From Pseudanabaena cinerea FACHB-1277 (GTDB lineage: Bacteria; Cyanobacteriota; Cyanobacteriia; Pseudanabaenales; Pseudanabaenaceae): a stretch of 64,000 nucleotides of DNA. The position numbers and the translations under genes were made by a program. The first letter of the stretch is position 1, and each line of letters starts with the position of its first letter. The stretch spans positions 1 through 64,000 of the forward strand of contig NZ_JACJPY010000012.1 of the NCBI RefSeq assembly GCF_014696345.1, in the 5' to 3' direction. This document shows positions 37,578-47,285 of this stretch, in pieces. The notes under the pieces are model-generated. The model did no database searches. It saw nothing but the letters and a program-made list of their open reading frames with translations, and had not been told where the DNA came from.

Positions 37578-38033
37578 ATGAAATTATTAACAACCAATTT
37601 TTCGCCACTAAATGTGGCTGTTTTTATAGGTGCTGTGGTTTCGGCTTTGATTGGTACATCTTGGGCTGAGTCTGCTCAGGCAGAATTGAAGGTATGTAAT
37701 CGCTCTAACAGGACGGCGTATATTGCTGTTGGTTATGGTGTTGGAGATGATCGTTGGCGGTCTGAGGGGTGGTATGAGATTAATCCCCAAAAATGTGCAG
37801 TGGTGATTGATTCGGATCTCACCCCAGGTGACTACTACTATCTCTATGGTGGCGATCGCGGCGACAGTTGGGTATGGGAGGGCAATACTAACCAAAATTT
37901 TTGTGTCCATCCCACCGACGAATTTAAATATGTTGCAAAGGGTGATGGTTGTGGGCGCAACGGCTCAGAATTACGTCCATTTTTTGAGATAAGGGTTGAT
38001 AGTAGTAGCTACACAATGAATTTGACTAACTAA
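37578..38033 (+). CDS. Secreted DUF1036 protein
   Basis: 151 residues. A signal peptide (about 1-35, ending A-Q-A) precedes a DUF1036 domain: L-K-V-C-N-R-S-N-R-T-A-Y-I-A-V-G-Y, then W-R-S-E-G-W-Y and P-Q-K-C-A-V-V-I. Four or more cysteines (C-N-R, K-C, F-C, G-C) suggest disulfides. The family function is unknown. A weak AAGGATTAGCG hairpin follows near 38,052. Confidence 0.85.
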   Translation: MKLLTTNFSPLNVAVFIGAVVSALIGTSWAESAQAELKVCNRSNRTAYIAVGYGVGDDRWRSEGWYEINPQKCAVVIDSDLTPGDYYYLYGGDRGDSWVWEGNTNQNFCVHPTDEFKYVAKGDGCGRNGSELRPFFEIRVDSSSYTMNLTN

Positions 38034-38164
38034 TTACTCACTTCCCACGCAAGGATTAGCGATACAACGCACCGCTAATCTTTGGTTTTATTTTTACTCT
38101 AGTAAGAGCGCACTTTCTGTCGTTCTTTGCATGACAAGCCTAGCTGTACTTGGTATAGCTGGGC

Positions 38165-39853
38165 TTATCTTTTTGTTTTTGCCCACCAAGCTATGGCATA
38201 GCGCTGACCTAATGAGTTGGTATCTGTGGATTTTGATAAGACTCTGAGTTTATACTTGCCTGTGGTGGGAATTTTGATAAATATATGCTGCAAATTATCT
38301 ACTTGACTAGTCGATGACCAAACACTTTGGCTAATGTCATTATCCTGCGATCGCATTAAATATAATGAGATTTTATTAAATCCCTCATTGGTAAAGTCTT
38401 CGCCAATGTCATAGATGCCATTGTTGTTTTTATCGTTGAGTTTAACTTGGCGATCCCAAGTTAAGGTGGCAGTAATAAAACTATCGGCGGCTAGGGGTTC
38501 GGCAAAACTATAGTCTTGGTATTGATTGTGGGTGACAAAGTTGCTATCCCAGCCGATCGCTTTGATGTTGGCTGCGCCATTGTTTGGGGATGGCATACCT
38601 GCTTGATATTGTTGAAAGGCGCGAAAGGCGTTGAGTTGTCCAGCACCAAGGTATAGGCTCAGAGGGATCTTTTGGCTGGTATATGCCTCAGTGTCGAGCC
38701 AAGTTTTACCAAAGGGATCAAGGATGGTTTTAGACATTTCTAGATTTTTGCCGTTACCTTGATCTTGGATTTTATCCGCCGAATTGATCAATACGGCTTT
38801 GATCACTTCATGTCGACGGGCTTCTATGTTCCAATTACCGCTCCTGATTTGGCGATCGGCATATTCATGGAGTAGGGCGATCGCTGCCGTTACGTGGGGG
38901 GCTGCGAAGCTTGAGCCATTGACATCTTTAAGTTTTGCCTGCAAGTTAGGAAGTTTAAGATTATTGCCTGGGGCAAGTAATGCCAGCGATCGCCGTCCAT
39001 CAATAGGACTTTCTACGCCCGATGTCCATTTACCGTCTTGATTGAAATCGGTGAAAAATTCCCCTTGATCGTATTTATGATTGCCATTGCGATCAAGAAA
39101 TGGCTCATGGATTAGGTTGCCTCGATCTAGTTGGCGATAGATGCCGTTAATTTCGCGGGTAAAGCCAACGGTAAAGCCGTTATAGAGATCCGTGGGAATG
39201 GGGATACCTCCCTTGCCTTGGTTGCCCGCAATAATTGGCAAGGTGTTGTGCTTGGTGGCTAACCAATCAATGCAGAGGGTGAGTAATGCTTCCCCATCGA
39301 GCTTGGCATTGGGGCGCGGATCTTCCTTGAGCAATTCGCCAAAACTAAAATTAATGGCGCGGACGGTGCTGTTGTACTGACGTGCTACGTGTTGTGCTGC
39401 GAGACAGGCTTCGGGCTGCCCATCCTGTCGGCGCTGCGAATAGGCAGAAGATAGCAATCTGGCATTGGGGGCAATACCCCGTTGAATTTTGTGCTGACTG
39501 ATGATTACGGCGGCGACTTGGGCGGAGTGATCGTCAATATTACGGTTGGGAATGGCTTGGCGATCACGAAAAAAGACTTCGTAGGGTTGCACGATCACCC
39601 GATCAATTTGCAAGAGCTTGTTAGAAAGCTTGTCAACGGCAAAGCGCAGGGGACGACTGAGTTCGATCTGCCCAATGAATACATTTCTACCCGTGAGGTT
39701 GTAGGGCGGCTGTTGTAGGATTCGGGCGTTGACACCTTGGCGATCGGCGGACTTGACAAGACTCCATACGGGTTGGCTCGGCGTGAGACTTATGAAAATA
39801 TTTGTGAAAATATTGAATGCGATCGCGCTAAGCAGCCAGCCACGTTTGATCAT
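38165..39853 (-). CDS. Secreted S8 (subtilase) family protein
   Basis: 562 residues with an N-terminal signal or anchor (about 5-30). Subtilase marks are the His region D-D-H-S-A-Q-V-A, the oxyanion Asn in I-I-A-G-N-Q-G-K-G-G and the nucleophile Ser in N-G-S-S-F-A-A-P-H-V. At the place of the usual V-x-D-T-G aspartate the chain reads V-F-I-G-Q-I-E-L, so the acid may be Glu or shifted to V-D-K further on. A C-terminal beta domain with D-x-N-x-N-G repeats (D-K-N-N-N-G, D-R-N-G-N) may bind calcium. Confidence 0.8.
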   Translation of the reverse strand: MIKRGWLLSAIAFNIFTNIFISLTPSQPVWSLVKSADRQGVNARILQQPPYNLTGRNVFIGQIELSRPLRFAVDKLSNKLLQIDRVIVQPYEVFFRDRQAIPNRNIDDHSAQVAAVIISQHKIQRGIAPNARLLSSAYSQRRQDGQPEACLAAQHVARQYNSTVRAINFSFGELLKEDPRPNAKLDGEALLTLCIDWLATKHNTLPIIAGNQGKGGIPIPTDLYNGFTVGFTREINGIYRQLDRGNLIHEPFLDRNGNHKYDQGEFFTDFNQDGKWTSGVESPIDGRRSLALLAPGNNLKLPNLQAKLKDVNGSSFAAPHVTAAIALLHEYADRQIRSGNWNIEARRHEVIKAVLINSADKIQDQGNGKNLEMSKTILDPFGKTWLDTEAYTSQKIPLSLYLGAGQLNAFRAFQQYQAGMPSPNNGAANIKAIGWDSNFVTHNQYQDYSFAEPLAADSFITATLTWDRQVKLNDKNNNGIYDIGEDFTNEGFNKISLYLMRSQDNDISQSVWSSTSQVDNLQHIFIKIPTTGKYKLRVLSKSTDTNSLGQRYAIAWWAKTKR

Positions 39854-39960
39854 TACGGTTTAATCCTGAGGTTGCGAAACTTCCCACACTTATTATTTTA
39901 TAACCCCAGAAGTGAGCATCGGTGTGAAGCGCCGCTACTTAATTTTATTTTTTTGATTTT

Positions 39961-41391
39961 CTATGCCACAACAAGGATGGTCTCAAGGCTGGGATCGCTT
40001 GCGCCATTGACGATTCCGCCCGATCGCCCAATTAATTGTAATAGCTCCACAACTGCCACCGTAATTTCTTCACCTATAAAAATTAGCGGCACACCAGGGG
40101 GATAGGGACAGAGGGTTTCGCCACTAATTCGCCCGATCGCCTGCGTAATAGGAACAGATTTTTTAAGGGCAAAATAGGCTCTGCGGGGATTGGTGATTGG
40201 TAATTGGTGATTGGTAATTGGTAATTGGTAATTAATTTCTAGTCCTTTTTCCTTTTTCCTTTTTCCTTTTTCCTTACTTGCCGTTTCTAGTCCCTGCACC
40301 AATCTATCTAAATTCTGTTGGCTGTTGCCAAGGCTAAGGGCAAATACTAGTTGAGTTAACGTGGGCATTTCGGCGATCACTGACCATTGATGGCATAGAT
40401 ATTCATCGATCTCAAAGCCTGTGCTGCCTAATTGCTCGATCATCACGGTGAGGCGGGTGGGGTCGAGGCTGGGGATTTGCTGATGGTGAAAGGTGTGTAA
40501 ATGGGGGATTTGATCAATTTGCGATCGCGCTGAGTTAGCTAGTTGCAGGGTTTGGGTTAATAGCTCTTGTCCTTGTAGGACAATTTGTCTCCTTGCCACA
40601 TCTAGGGATAGTAGTAGCAAGAAATTGGGACTGGTGGATTGCAGGAGGGTGAGGGCTTGCTCAATTCTTAGAGGATCGAGGCGATCGCTTTGTAAATGCA
40701 GCATTGATGATTGGGTAAGGCTGCCCGCCATTTTGTGGGTGGAATGCACCACAAGGTCGGCTCCCGCTTGCAATGCAGAAATTGGTAAGTCTGGGTGAAA
40801 TCCTAAATGTGCTCCATGGGCGGCATCAATTAATAGCGGCAGATGATAGCGATGGGCGATCGCTGCCATTTGGGATATATCGCCACAAACCCCAAAATAA
40901 TTGGGGCTAACTAACATCACCGCCTTAACATCTGGATGTTTTTGCAAAAAAAATTCTAAGGTGGCGGGACTTACCCCCAAATCCAAATCAAATTCTGGCA
41001 AATAATCGGTGGGTAGATAAATTGGATCTGCCCCACTTAAAATTAGCCCTGCGATCGCTGCTTTGTGGCAGTTACGCCCAATTAAAATCTTGTCACCATC
41101 CCCACAGGTTGCCATAATCATTGCCTGTACGCCACAGGTCGAGCCATTGGTGAGAAACCAAGTGCGATCGCTGCCATAGGCATGGGCGGCTAATGCTTGG
41201 GCTTGGGCAATCGGCTCTTCCAGATCGGGCAGTTCAGGCAGATCGAGACGGAATATTGTCTTACCAAGGAGATCGGCAAAATCGCGATCAATACCCTGAC
41301 CACGCTTATGCCCAGGCATATAAAAGGGCGCATCATCGATATCTAGGTAACGTTGGGCAATTTCTAACAATGGCGCGGTTTGTTGATCCAT
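39961..41391 (-). CDS. Orn/Lys/Arg decarboxylase-family PLP enzyme
   Basis: 476 residues, fold type I group III decarboxylase of the short (wingless) type. P-G-H-K-R-G near the start, D-A-A-H-G-A-H for the PLP aspartate/His, and S-T-H-K-M-A-G with the Schiff-base lysine are present. The substrate (lysine, arginine or ornithine) cannot be read. Residues about 372-400 are a translated repeat (K-E-K-G-K-R-K-K-E-K-G and P-I-T-N units), probably a surface loop insertion. No wing or regulator domain is present. Confidence 0.88.
   Translation of the reverse strand: MDQQTAPLLEIAQRYLDIDDAPFYMPGHKRGQGIDRDFADLLGKTIFRLDLPELPDLEEPIAQAQALAAHAYGSDRTWFLTNGSTCGVQAMIMATCGDGDKILIGRNCHKAAIAGLILSGADPIYLPTDYLPEFDLDLGVSPATLEFFLQKHPDVKAVMLVSPNYFGVCGDISQMAAIAHRYHLPLLIDAAHGAHLGFHPDLPISALQAGADLVVHSTHKMAGSLTQSSMLHLQSDRLDPLRIEQALTLLQSTSPNFLLLLSLDVARRQIVLQGQELLTQTLQLANSARSQIDQIPHLHTFHHQQIPSLDPTRLTVMIEQLGSTGFEIDEYLCHQWSVIAEMPTLTQLVFALSLGNSQQNLDRLVQGLETASKEKGKRKKEKGLEINYQLPITNHQLPITNPRRAYFALKKSVPITQAIGRISGETLCPYPPGVPLIFIGEEITVAVVELLQLIGRSGGIVNGASDPSLETILVVA
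40190..40276. repeat. ATTGGTAATTGG / TTTTTCC repeat inside the decarboxylase gene
   Basis: About 87 bases of TTGGTAATTGG and CCTTTTTCC units, length divisible by three, so the reading frame is kept. The same class of repeat is intergenic at 32941-33039. Confidence 0.8.
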
Positions 41392-41454
41392 AGCTAGGCC
41401 TTTCTATCAAAAAACTAGGTTTACACAGCAAAGCCGCGCAAACCTAGTTTTTGC

Positions 41455-43443
41455 TTATTTGAGGTACTGCTCCAAGGCTGCTTCAACAATATCCTTCATC
41501 GAAGTTCCCTTCTGACCTACGGCATTCTTGAGCAGATCGTAGGAACGTTTCGATAGGGTCACGCGATGGCGGATATCCTTGCGCCCAGAATCCTGCTCAG
41601 AATTTTGATGATCGCCAGCAACATAATTCTCAACGTATCTAGTGAGATCTTCAATGCCTTTACGATCGCAGAAATCACCAAAACCCTCGCCTGATAAACG
41701 CTGATTGCGGAAATAGACAAATAGCGGCTCTAGTCCCTTTTCTAAATCGTTGATATGCAGGCGTTGGATGTAAGGCTTGGCTAGGCGGGTAGAGTCAAAG
41801 TTGCCGCCTAACCAAATTTGATATTCATCGGCAGCACTGCCTACAAAGGCTAGTTCTGCCATGTAAGGACGGGCGCAACCATTGGGGCATCCTGTCATGC
41901 GGGTGACAAAGGTTTCATTTTCTAGCCCAAGGCTAACCAAAAGTTGACGGATTCTGGCTAATACGCTCGGTAAAGCCCGTTCGGATTCGGCGATCGCCAA
42001 GCCACAGGTGGGAAAGGCAGGGCAAGCCATGGAATAACGCACGAGGGTATCGATTTTGTCAGGTGCGAGTACCCCACAGCGATCGAGAATTGCCTGAATT
42101 GTCTCCTTTTCATCGGCAGTGATTTCTGTGACCAACAAATTATGATTTGGGGTTAATACAAAATCATGGTGAAAAGTCTCACAGATTTCACGCAAAGCCG
42201 TTTTCAGTTGTAAACCTTCGCGATCGCTGACCCTGCCATTTTCAATGGCAATGCCCACAAAATATTTGCCATCGCCCTGCTCATGCCAACCCAAATAATC
42301 TTGATATTTGAAAGGAGGCAGTTCACGGGGCGCTGCGAGTTTTGTGGGAAAGTATTCCAACAAAACTTCCTTAAATTTCTCCACGCCCCATTCTTCGAGG
42401 ATGTACTTGAAGCGGGAATGACGACGGTTGTGTCGATCGCCATAGTCGCGCTGCACTGCCACAATCGCTTTAATTACATCATAGATTTTGGCAACTGGCA
42501 CAAAGCCAATGCTTTCGGCAAGGCGGACAATAGTGGCATCATTGTGATGGGCGCGTCCTAGTCCACCCCCCACATAGACATTAAATCCCTCCAGTTCGTG
42601 ATTAGCATTGGTAATAACCACCAAGGCTAAATCATTGGTGTAAAGATCAACGGAGTTATCCCCTGGTACAGCGATCGCAATTTTAAATTTGCGTGGCAAA
42701 TACTGCGTACCATAGATTGGCTCAATGCTGTTGATATTAGTCTTGGCAGTTCCATCACCTTGACGATTTCTCGCCTCTGTCACCTCTGGCGCTTCCGTAG
42801 CCGTCACCGCTACTTCACCATCTAGCCAAATGTCATAATAAGCCCCTGCTTGAGGGGCAAGCAGGTCAGCGATTTTGATCGCATATTCCCTTGCATAGTT
42901 ATATTCAGGCTTATCCTTAAATGGGACTGCTGGAGCCATCACATTACGGTTAATGTCGCCACAAGCACCCACGGTCGATCCCATATTGCGGGTGATGTCC
43001 GCAATTACTGTCTTGAGATTCTGCTTGAGGATGCCATGAATCTGAAAACCCTGTCTGGTGGTAGTCCTTAGCGTATGATTGCCGTATTTATCACATAGCT
43101 TATCTAGTGCCAAATATAATTGCCAAGGAATTAATCCACCTGGGCTACGGGTACGCAACATCATGCTGTATTGAGCGTCCTCGCCTTTTTCCTTAGCCTT
43201 GTCAAAATCACGGTCTTTTTGCTGATAAGAGCCATGAAATTTAAGGATTTGAATACCATCCTGACTAAAAAATGGGTTGTTGTCCTTTAGCTCTGTGTTG
43301 ATCGGACCTCTTAAAAAATTACTCTTTTGCTTGAGGACTTCAACCTTCGATATTTTGACAGGATTAAGTAGATTGTTGGTCATGGTTTGACTATGAAAAT
43401 GTGTGGGCGAAACAAATTTACTCGCAGTTGTCTGCCCCACCAT
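41455..43443 (-). CDS. sir: Ferredoxin-sulfite reductase
   Basis: 662 residues. It reduces sulfite to sulfide with six electrons from ferredoxin. The siroheme/4Fe-4S cysteines occur as C-P-A-F-P-T-C and, further on, T-G-C-P-N-G-C-A-R. R-T-T-T-R-Q-G-F-Q and the N-x-N-R-N-V-M region match the plant-type enzyme rather than nitrite reductase. The last about 45 residues (V-T-L-S-K-R-S-Y-D-L-L) form an added ribbon-helix-helix-like tail. An ATG 20 codons in is a possible alternative start. Confidence 0.93.
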   Translation of the reverse strand: MVGQTTASKFVSPTHFHSQTMTNNLLNPVKISKVEVLKQKSNFLRGPINTELKDNNPFFSQDGIQILKFHGSYQQKDRDFDKAKEKGEDAQYSMMLRTRSPGGLIPWQLYLALDKLCDKYGNHTLRTTTRQGFQIHGILKQNLKTVIADITRNMGSTVGACGDINRNVMAPAVPFKDKPEYNYAREYAIKIADLLAPQAGAYYDIWLDGEVAVTATEAPEVTEARNRQGDGTAKTNINSIEPIYGTQYLPRKFKIAIAVPGDNSVDLYTNDLALVVITNANHELEGFNVYVGGGLGRAHHNDATIVRLAESIGFVPVAKIYDVIKAIVAVQRDYGDRHNRRHSRFKYILEEWGVEKFKEVLLEYFPTKLAAPRELPPFKYQDYLGWHEQGDGKYFVGIAIENGRVSDREGLQLKTALREICETFHHDFVLTPNHNLLVTEITADEKETIQAILDRCGVLAPDKIDTLVRYSMACPAFPTCGLAIAESERALPSVLARIRQLLVSLGLENETFVTRMTGCPNGCARPYMAELAFVGSAADEYQIWLGGNFDSTRLAKPYIQRLHINDLEKGLEPLFVYFRNQRLSGEGFGDFCDRKGIEDLTRYVENYVAGDHQNSEQDSGRKDIRHRVTLSKRSYDLLKNAVGQKGTSMKDIVEAALEQYLK

Positions 43444-43524
43444 TATACCCCGATAACCCTATCGGAATTAAGATGAACTTAATAAAAATATAGCGATCGC
43501 TATATTTCTCGCAAAAATGCTTGT

Positions 43525-43564
43525 AAAAAAAAGAAAGGCAACCACTAAAGCTACCCTTCTTTTT
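43525..43564 (-). terminator. Rho-independent terminator after amt
   Basis: On the minus strand a 12-bp stem (three G.U pairs), AAGAAGGGTAGC with GGTTGCCTTTCTT, is followed by eight T. It lies between amt and sir, so these two genes are separate units. Confidence 0.75.
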
Positions 43565-43636
43565 AGATGTTATGCCAACTCATGAAAATGAGATGATATT
43601 TTTTTGTGGATTAAAAATCAAATCCAGTAGAGAGGT

Positions 43637-43669
43637 AAATAAATAAATGGCTGTGCCATCTCTTTATTT
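43637..43669. repeat. AAATGGC/GCCAT hairpin between amt and sir
   Basis: A degenerate stem AAATAAATAAATGGC / GCCATCTCTTTATTT (two mismatches), a relative of the argJ-speA terminator. Confidence 0.55.
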
Positions 43670-43743
43670 GGTATTAAGGGTAGTGGCAAGAAGTACCGCT
43701 ACCCGCCGTTTCTATCAAAACCAACAATAGCTAGCTATAAAAA

Positions 43744-45252
43744 CTACTCGCTTTCTTTAGAAAAGCCTGAGTAAGCTTCCATGCCATGCTCAGAGATATC
43801 GAGTCCCTTGAACTCTTCTTCAGGCTCAACCCGAATACCACTTGTAATTAGAGAAATTACGTACCAAGCAATGAAGCTAAAAGCAACGGTAAAACCACCA
43901 ACAGAAGCAACACCAATCAATTGAGCTAAAAGTTGCTCAAAGCCGCCACCAAAGAACAGGCCAGCCTTAGGACCAGCCCCAGCTTGTAAAATGTAACCAC
44001 CGCCAATATCTGCTGTCTGTCCAACTGCAAATAAACCAACAGCTAGGGAACCCCAGACACCACAAACAAGGTGAACTGAAGTAGCACCTACAGGATCATC
44101 AATTTTTAGCTTGTCAAAGAAGCCAACGGCAAACACAACAATTGTGCCACCGATCGCCCCAATAATAACAGCACTAGGTAAAGTAATCCAAGCACAGGGC
44201 GCAGTCACAGAGACCAACCCAGCCAAGATGCCGTTAACAATCATCGATAGATCGGGCTTACCAAGGTACAGCCAAGCCACAACAGTTGCGGCAATACCAC
44301 CTGCGGAAGCACCCATGTTGGTCGTCAAGGCAATGTGAGAGATCAAGCGACCATCTGCCGCCATGGTGGAACCAGGATTAAAGCCAAACCAACCTAACCA
44401 TAGAATTAAACACCCAAGAGTTGCTAAGCTCATGCTGTGACCGGGAATAGCACGGTTTTTACCATCTTCGCCATACCTACCCGCTCTAGCTCCTAGGATT
44501 GCTGCACCAATCAGCGCACCCCAACCACCAACCGAGTGAACTACGGTAGAGCCAGCAAAGTCATAGAATCCAACCTTGGATAGCCAGCCACCACCCCATA
44601 TCCAATGTCCAGTGATTGGATAAGAGACAGCAACCAACACAAAGCTGAATAGTAAGAAGGCAAGAAACTTAATGCGTTCAGCTACTGCCCCTGAAACAAT
44701 CGTTGCTGCGGTTGCTGCGAACACCAATTGGAAGAAGAACTTAGCTTCTAGCGGCACACCTGTCCAGCTTAATCCAGGGAAATCTCCTTTGTAAGCATCA
44801 AGGGTTGCAGGACTATTGTCAGCGCCACTTAAGAAGAATCCTTTCAAGCCAATAAAAGAATTACCGCCACTATCGCCATACATAAAGCCAAAGCCAACCA
44901 TCCAGTAAGCAATGGTGGCGATCGCAAATACGATTAAGTTTTTGGTAAGAATATTAACCGTATTTTTACGGCGACAAAAGCCAGACTCAACTAGAGCAAA
45001 ACCAGCGTTCATAAAAAACACTAGAAAAGCAGCAACTACTACCCAAAGCGTATCTAAACCAACTTTGAGCGCAGCAACATTTTCCTGAACCTTTTCTGGG
45101 GTTAAGGGCTCAGGCGTAGGCGCAGGTGTTTCTGTTTGAGCCGTGGCTGCATACACCCAAAAGACACCGATTATTGCTGCTAGAGGTATGCAAGCAGTCC
45201 AGTTCACTGACCCCTTGATCTTCCTCTTTTGATTTGACTTATAAACCAACAC
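43744..45252 (-). CDS. amt: Ammonium transporter
   Basis: A 502-residue Amt/Rh channel with a signal peptide (hydrophobic 18-38, cleavage near A-T-A-Q) and about 11 membrane helices. [14 protein letters not shown], the V-H-S-V-G-G-W pore histidine segment and G-W-F-G-F-N-P-G are diagnostic. I chose the GTG at 45252, because an AGGAG box sits 10 bases upstream of it, inside the longer frame that begins with ATG 45270 but has no RBS. Likely nitrogen-regulated, though I saw no clean GTA-N8-TAC NtcA site. Confidence 0.95.
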   Translation of the reverse strand: MLVYKSNQKRKIKGSVNWTACIPLAAIIGVFWVYAATAQTETPAPTPEPLTPEKVQENVAALKVGLDTLWVVVAAFLVFFMNAGFALVESGFCRRKNTVNILTKNLIVFAIATIAYWMVGFGFMYGDSGGNSFIGLKGFFLSGADNSPATLDAYKGDFPGLSWTGVPLEAKFFFQLVFAATAATIVSGAVAERIKFLAFLLFSFVLVAVSYPITGHWIWGGGWLSKVGFYDFAGSTVVHSVGGWGALIGAAILGARAGRYGEDGKNRAIPGHSMSLATLGCLILWLGWFGFNPGSTMAADGRLISHIALTTNMGASAGGIAATVVAWLYLGKPDLSMIVNGILAGLVSVTAPCAWITLPSAVIIGAIGGTIVVFAVGFFDKLKIDDPVGATSVHLVCGVWGSLAVGLFAVGQTADIGGGYILQAGAGPKAGLFFGGGFEQLLAQLIGVASVGGFTVAFSFIAWYVISLITSGIRVEPEEEFKGLDISEHGMEAYSGFSKESE

Positions 45253-45270
45253 CTTAATATTTCTCCTCAT

Positions 45271-45737
45271 CTAAGTAATATATCGATGCAGCCACTAAGG
45301 AATGCAAAGATTAATTAACTTCATAACAACAGATTTGAGTACATCAATTTTGTATAAAGAATCACATTTTTTAGTGTGATCTTATTTGTAACAACAAAGG
45401 TAGTCGAAAGGTTTGTGAATATATGTTTTGTAAATATATGTAAATATATGCAAATGTATATTTCTATCGTTAATTTTTAGAATTTATCGCGGCAAGTTTT
45501 TTTAAGGCAAGATTTACATTTTGTGTCCTCAACTCACAAACTAATGCGATAGGGTGAAATTTGTGTATAAGAACGAAATTGCGCTAAATTACAGACGCTA
45601 TTACCTCCCAGATCTAATTCTCCTGTGCTAAGGTTAATCTAGATTCTGAAGCGATCGCTAAGAAATAGGCAAGCTTTATGTGAGCTAATGCCCAATATCT
45701 TGCATTCTTCACACACATCACCTTTCAGGAAGTTGAC
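45271..45737. promoter_or_regulatory. Divergent region amt / ctp
   Basis: 467 bases between divergent genes. An ATCACA/TGTGAT inverted repeat lies near 45,361-45,380, and AATATATG units repeat at about 45,418-45,460. No NtcA consensus, RNA gene or clear promoter was found. Confidence 0.4.
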
Positions 45738-47003
45738 ATGGCAAAAGGCGGACTTGTACTTGGTACAACAGCAGCAATGGCTGCGGCTGTGGCGATCGTT
45801 GGTTTTCAACTAGCAAATCCCAGCATCGCGGCGTTTCGTGATAGCCCCAAAGAAGTCGTTGACGAGGCTTGGCAATTAATCAATCGCGAATATGTCGATG
45901 GTGCTTTTAACAAAGTAGATTGGCGACAAGTTAGAAGGCAATATGTTGAAAATCGAGATTATTCATCTAAGGCGGAAGCCTATCGCTCAGTTCGAGAAAT
46001 GTTGAAGTTGTTGGATGATCCATATACTCGGTTTATGGACCCAGAGCAGTTCAAGAGTATGCAGATTGATACTTCGGGGGAACTGACAGGTGTCGGCATT
46101 CAACTAGGCATGGATGAAGAAACAAAACAACTAACAGTTGTCGCCCCCATCGAAGACTCACCTGCTGCCCGTGCAGGTATCCAAACCAAGGACATCATCA
46201 CTTCGATCGCTAATAAATCCACTGACGGTATGGACATCAACCAAGCAGTGGCGCTAATTCGTGGTCCTGCTGGCACTAAGGTCAAATTGGGGATCAAGCG
46301 TGGTGACAAGCAACTCACCATTGAGCTAGAACGCGCCAAAATTGAGATCCATCCTGTAAAAGCAGATTTGCGGGATACCAAGGCAGGCAAGGTCAGTTAC
46401 ATTAGCTTGCGTCAATTTAACGCCAATGCCGCCAGTGATATGCGGAAAACGATCAAGGATCACGTTGACAAGGGGGCGGTCGGCTTCATTCTCGATCTGC
46501 GTTCTAACCCAGGCGGGCTGCTTTATTCAAGCGCCGAAATTGCCAGAATGTGGCTAGACAATGCGCCCATTGTCTCCACAATTGATCGCAAGGGTGAAAG
46601 CGAGCGTTTAACAGCCAACCGTCAATCCTTAACTAATAAGCCCTTGGTGGTATTAGTAGATGGTGGCTCTGCCAGTGCTAGTGAAATTCTGTCGGGAGCA
46701 TTGCAGGATAACAAACGCGCCATCATTGTTGGTACAAAAACCTTCGGCAAGGGGTTGGTACAGTCAGTACATTCCCTGAGTGATGGTTCGGGTATGGCGG
46801 TCACGATCGCCAAGTATTACACTCCCAGTGGTCGTGACATCAATAAGAAGGGCATCGAACCTGATCGCATTGTGGAATTGACTAAGGAAGACCTAGAGAG
46901 GCTCAATAAAAACCGCGATCTTGTCGGTACTAGCGCTGATCCTCAATTTGCCAAGGCGGTTGATGTTTTGGCGAACGAGCTGAAAAGTGCGAATTCGCGC
47001 TAA
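45738..47003 (+). CDS. Carboxyl-terminal processing protease (S41)
   Basis: 421 residues. An N-terminal signal/anchor (about 5-28), a PDZ domain (about 95-185, with G-V-G-I-Q-L-G) and the S41 protease domain. The Ser-Lys dyad is in D-G-G-S-A-S-A-S-E and G-T-K-T-F-G-K-G-L. It resembles the cyanobacterial Ctp family, of which CtpA matures photosystem II D1; which paralogue this is cannot be told. AGGAAG RBS before the ATG. Confidence 0.93.
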   Translation: MAKGGLVLGTTAAMAAAVAIVGFQLANPSIAAFRDSPKEVVDEAWQLINREYVDGAFNKVDWRQVRRQYVENRDYSSKAEAYRSVREMLKLLDDPYTRFMDPEQFKSMQIDTSGELTGVGIQLGMDEETKQLTVVAPIEDSPAARAGIQTKDIITSIANKSTDGMDINQAVALIRGPAGTKVKLGIKRGDKQLTIELERAKIEIHPVKADLRDTKAGKVSYISLRQFNANAASDMRKTIKDHVDKGAVGFILDLRSNPGGLLYSSAEIARMWLDNAPIVSTIDRKGESERLTANRQSLTNKPLVVLVDGGSASASEILSGALQDNKRAIIVGTKTFGKGLVQSVHSLSDGSGMAVTIAKYYTPSGRDINKKGIEPDRIVELTKEDLERLNKNRDLVGTSADPQFAKAVDVLANELKSANSR

Positions 47004-47022
47004 CTAAAAAAATATCATTACC

Positions 47023-47055
47023 AAAAAAGAGATTTGCTTCGCAAATCTCTTTTTT
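47023..47055 (+). terminator. Rho-independent terminator after ctp
   Basis: A perfect 15-bp stem (47023-47037 with 47041-47055) with loop TTC and a T run. Confidence 0.92.
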
Positions 47056-47285
47056 ATGACACTGAATTGCAGCGTTTTACATCTACAAAAATACTGCTGT
47101 AGTGATTAATACCAAATAGAGAAATAGTAAAACCATTGCTTTATTTTATAGGCGATCGCATTTAATTCTGAGGGGTTTATCGTACTTTTATGAATTAAAA
47201 GCCAAAACCAGTAAAAGTTTTCAAATTAGGATCTTTCCACTTTAATTTGCCATACAATTTGGACTTAAATCTAGTTTACAAGGGG

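Noticed and set aside
45361-45380. ATCACA/TGTGAT inverted repeat upstream of amt as a CRP site
   Set aside because: The half-sites are in the opposite orientation to a CRP/NtcA-type operator and the spacing is 8, not 6.
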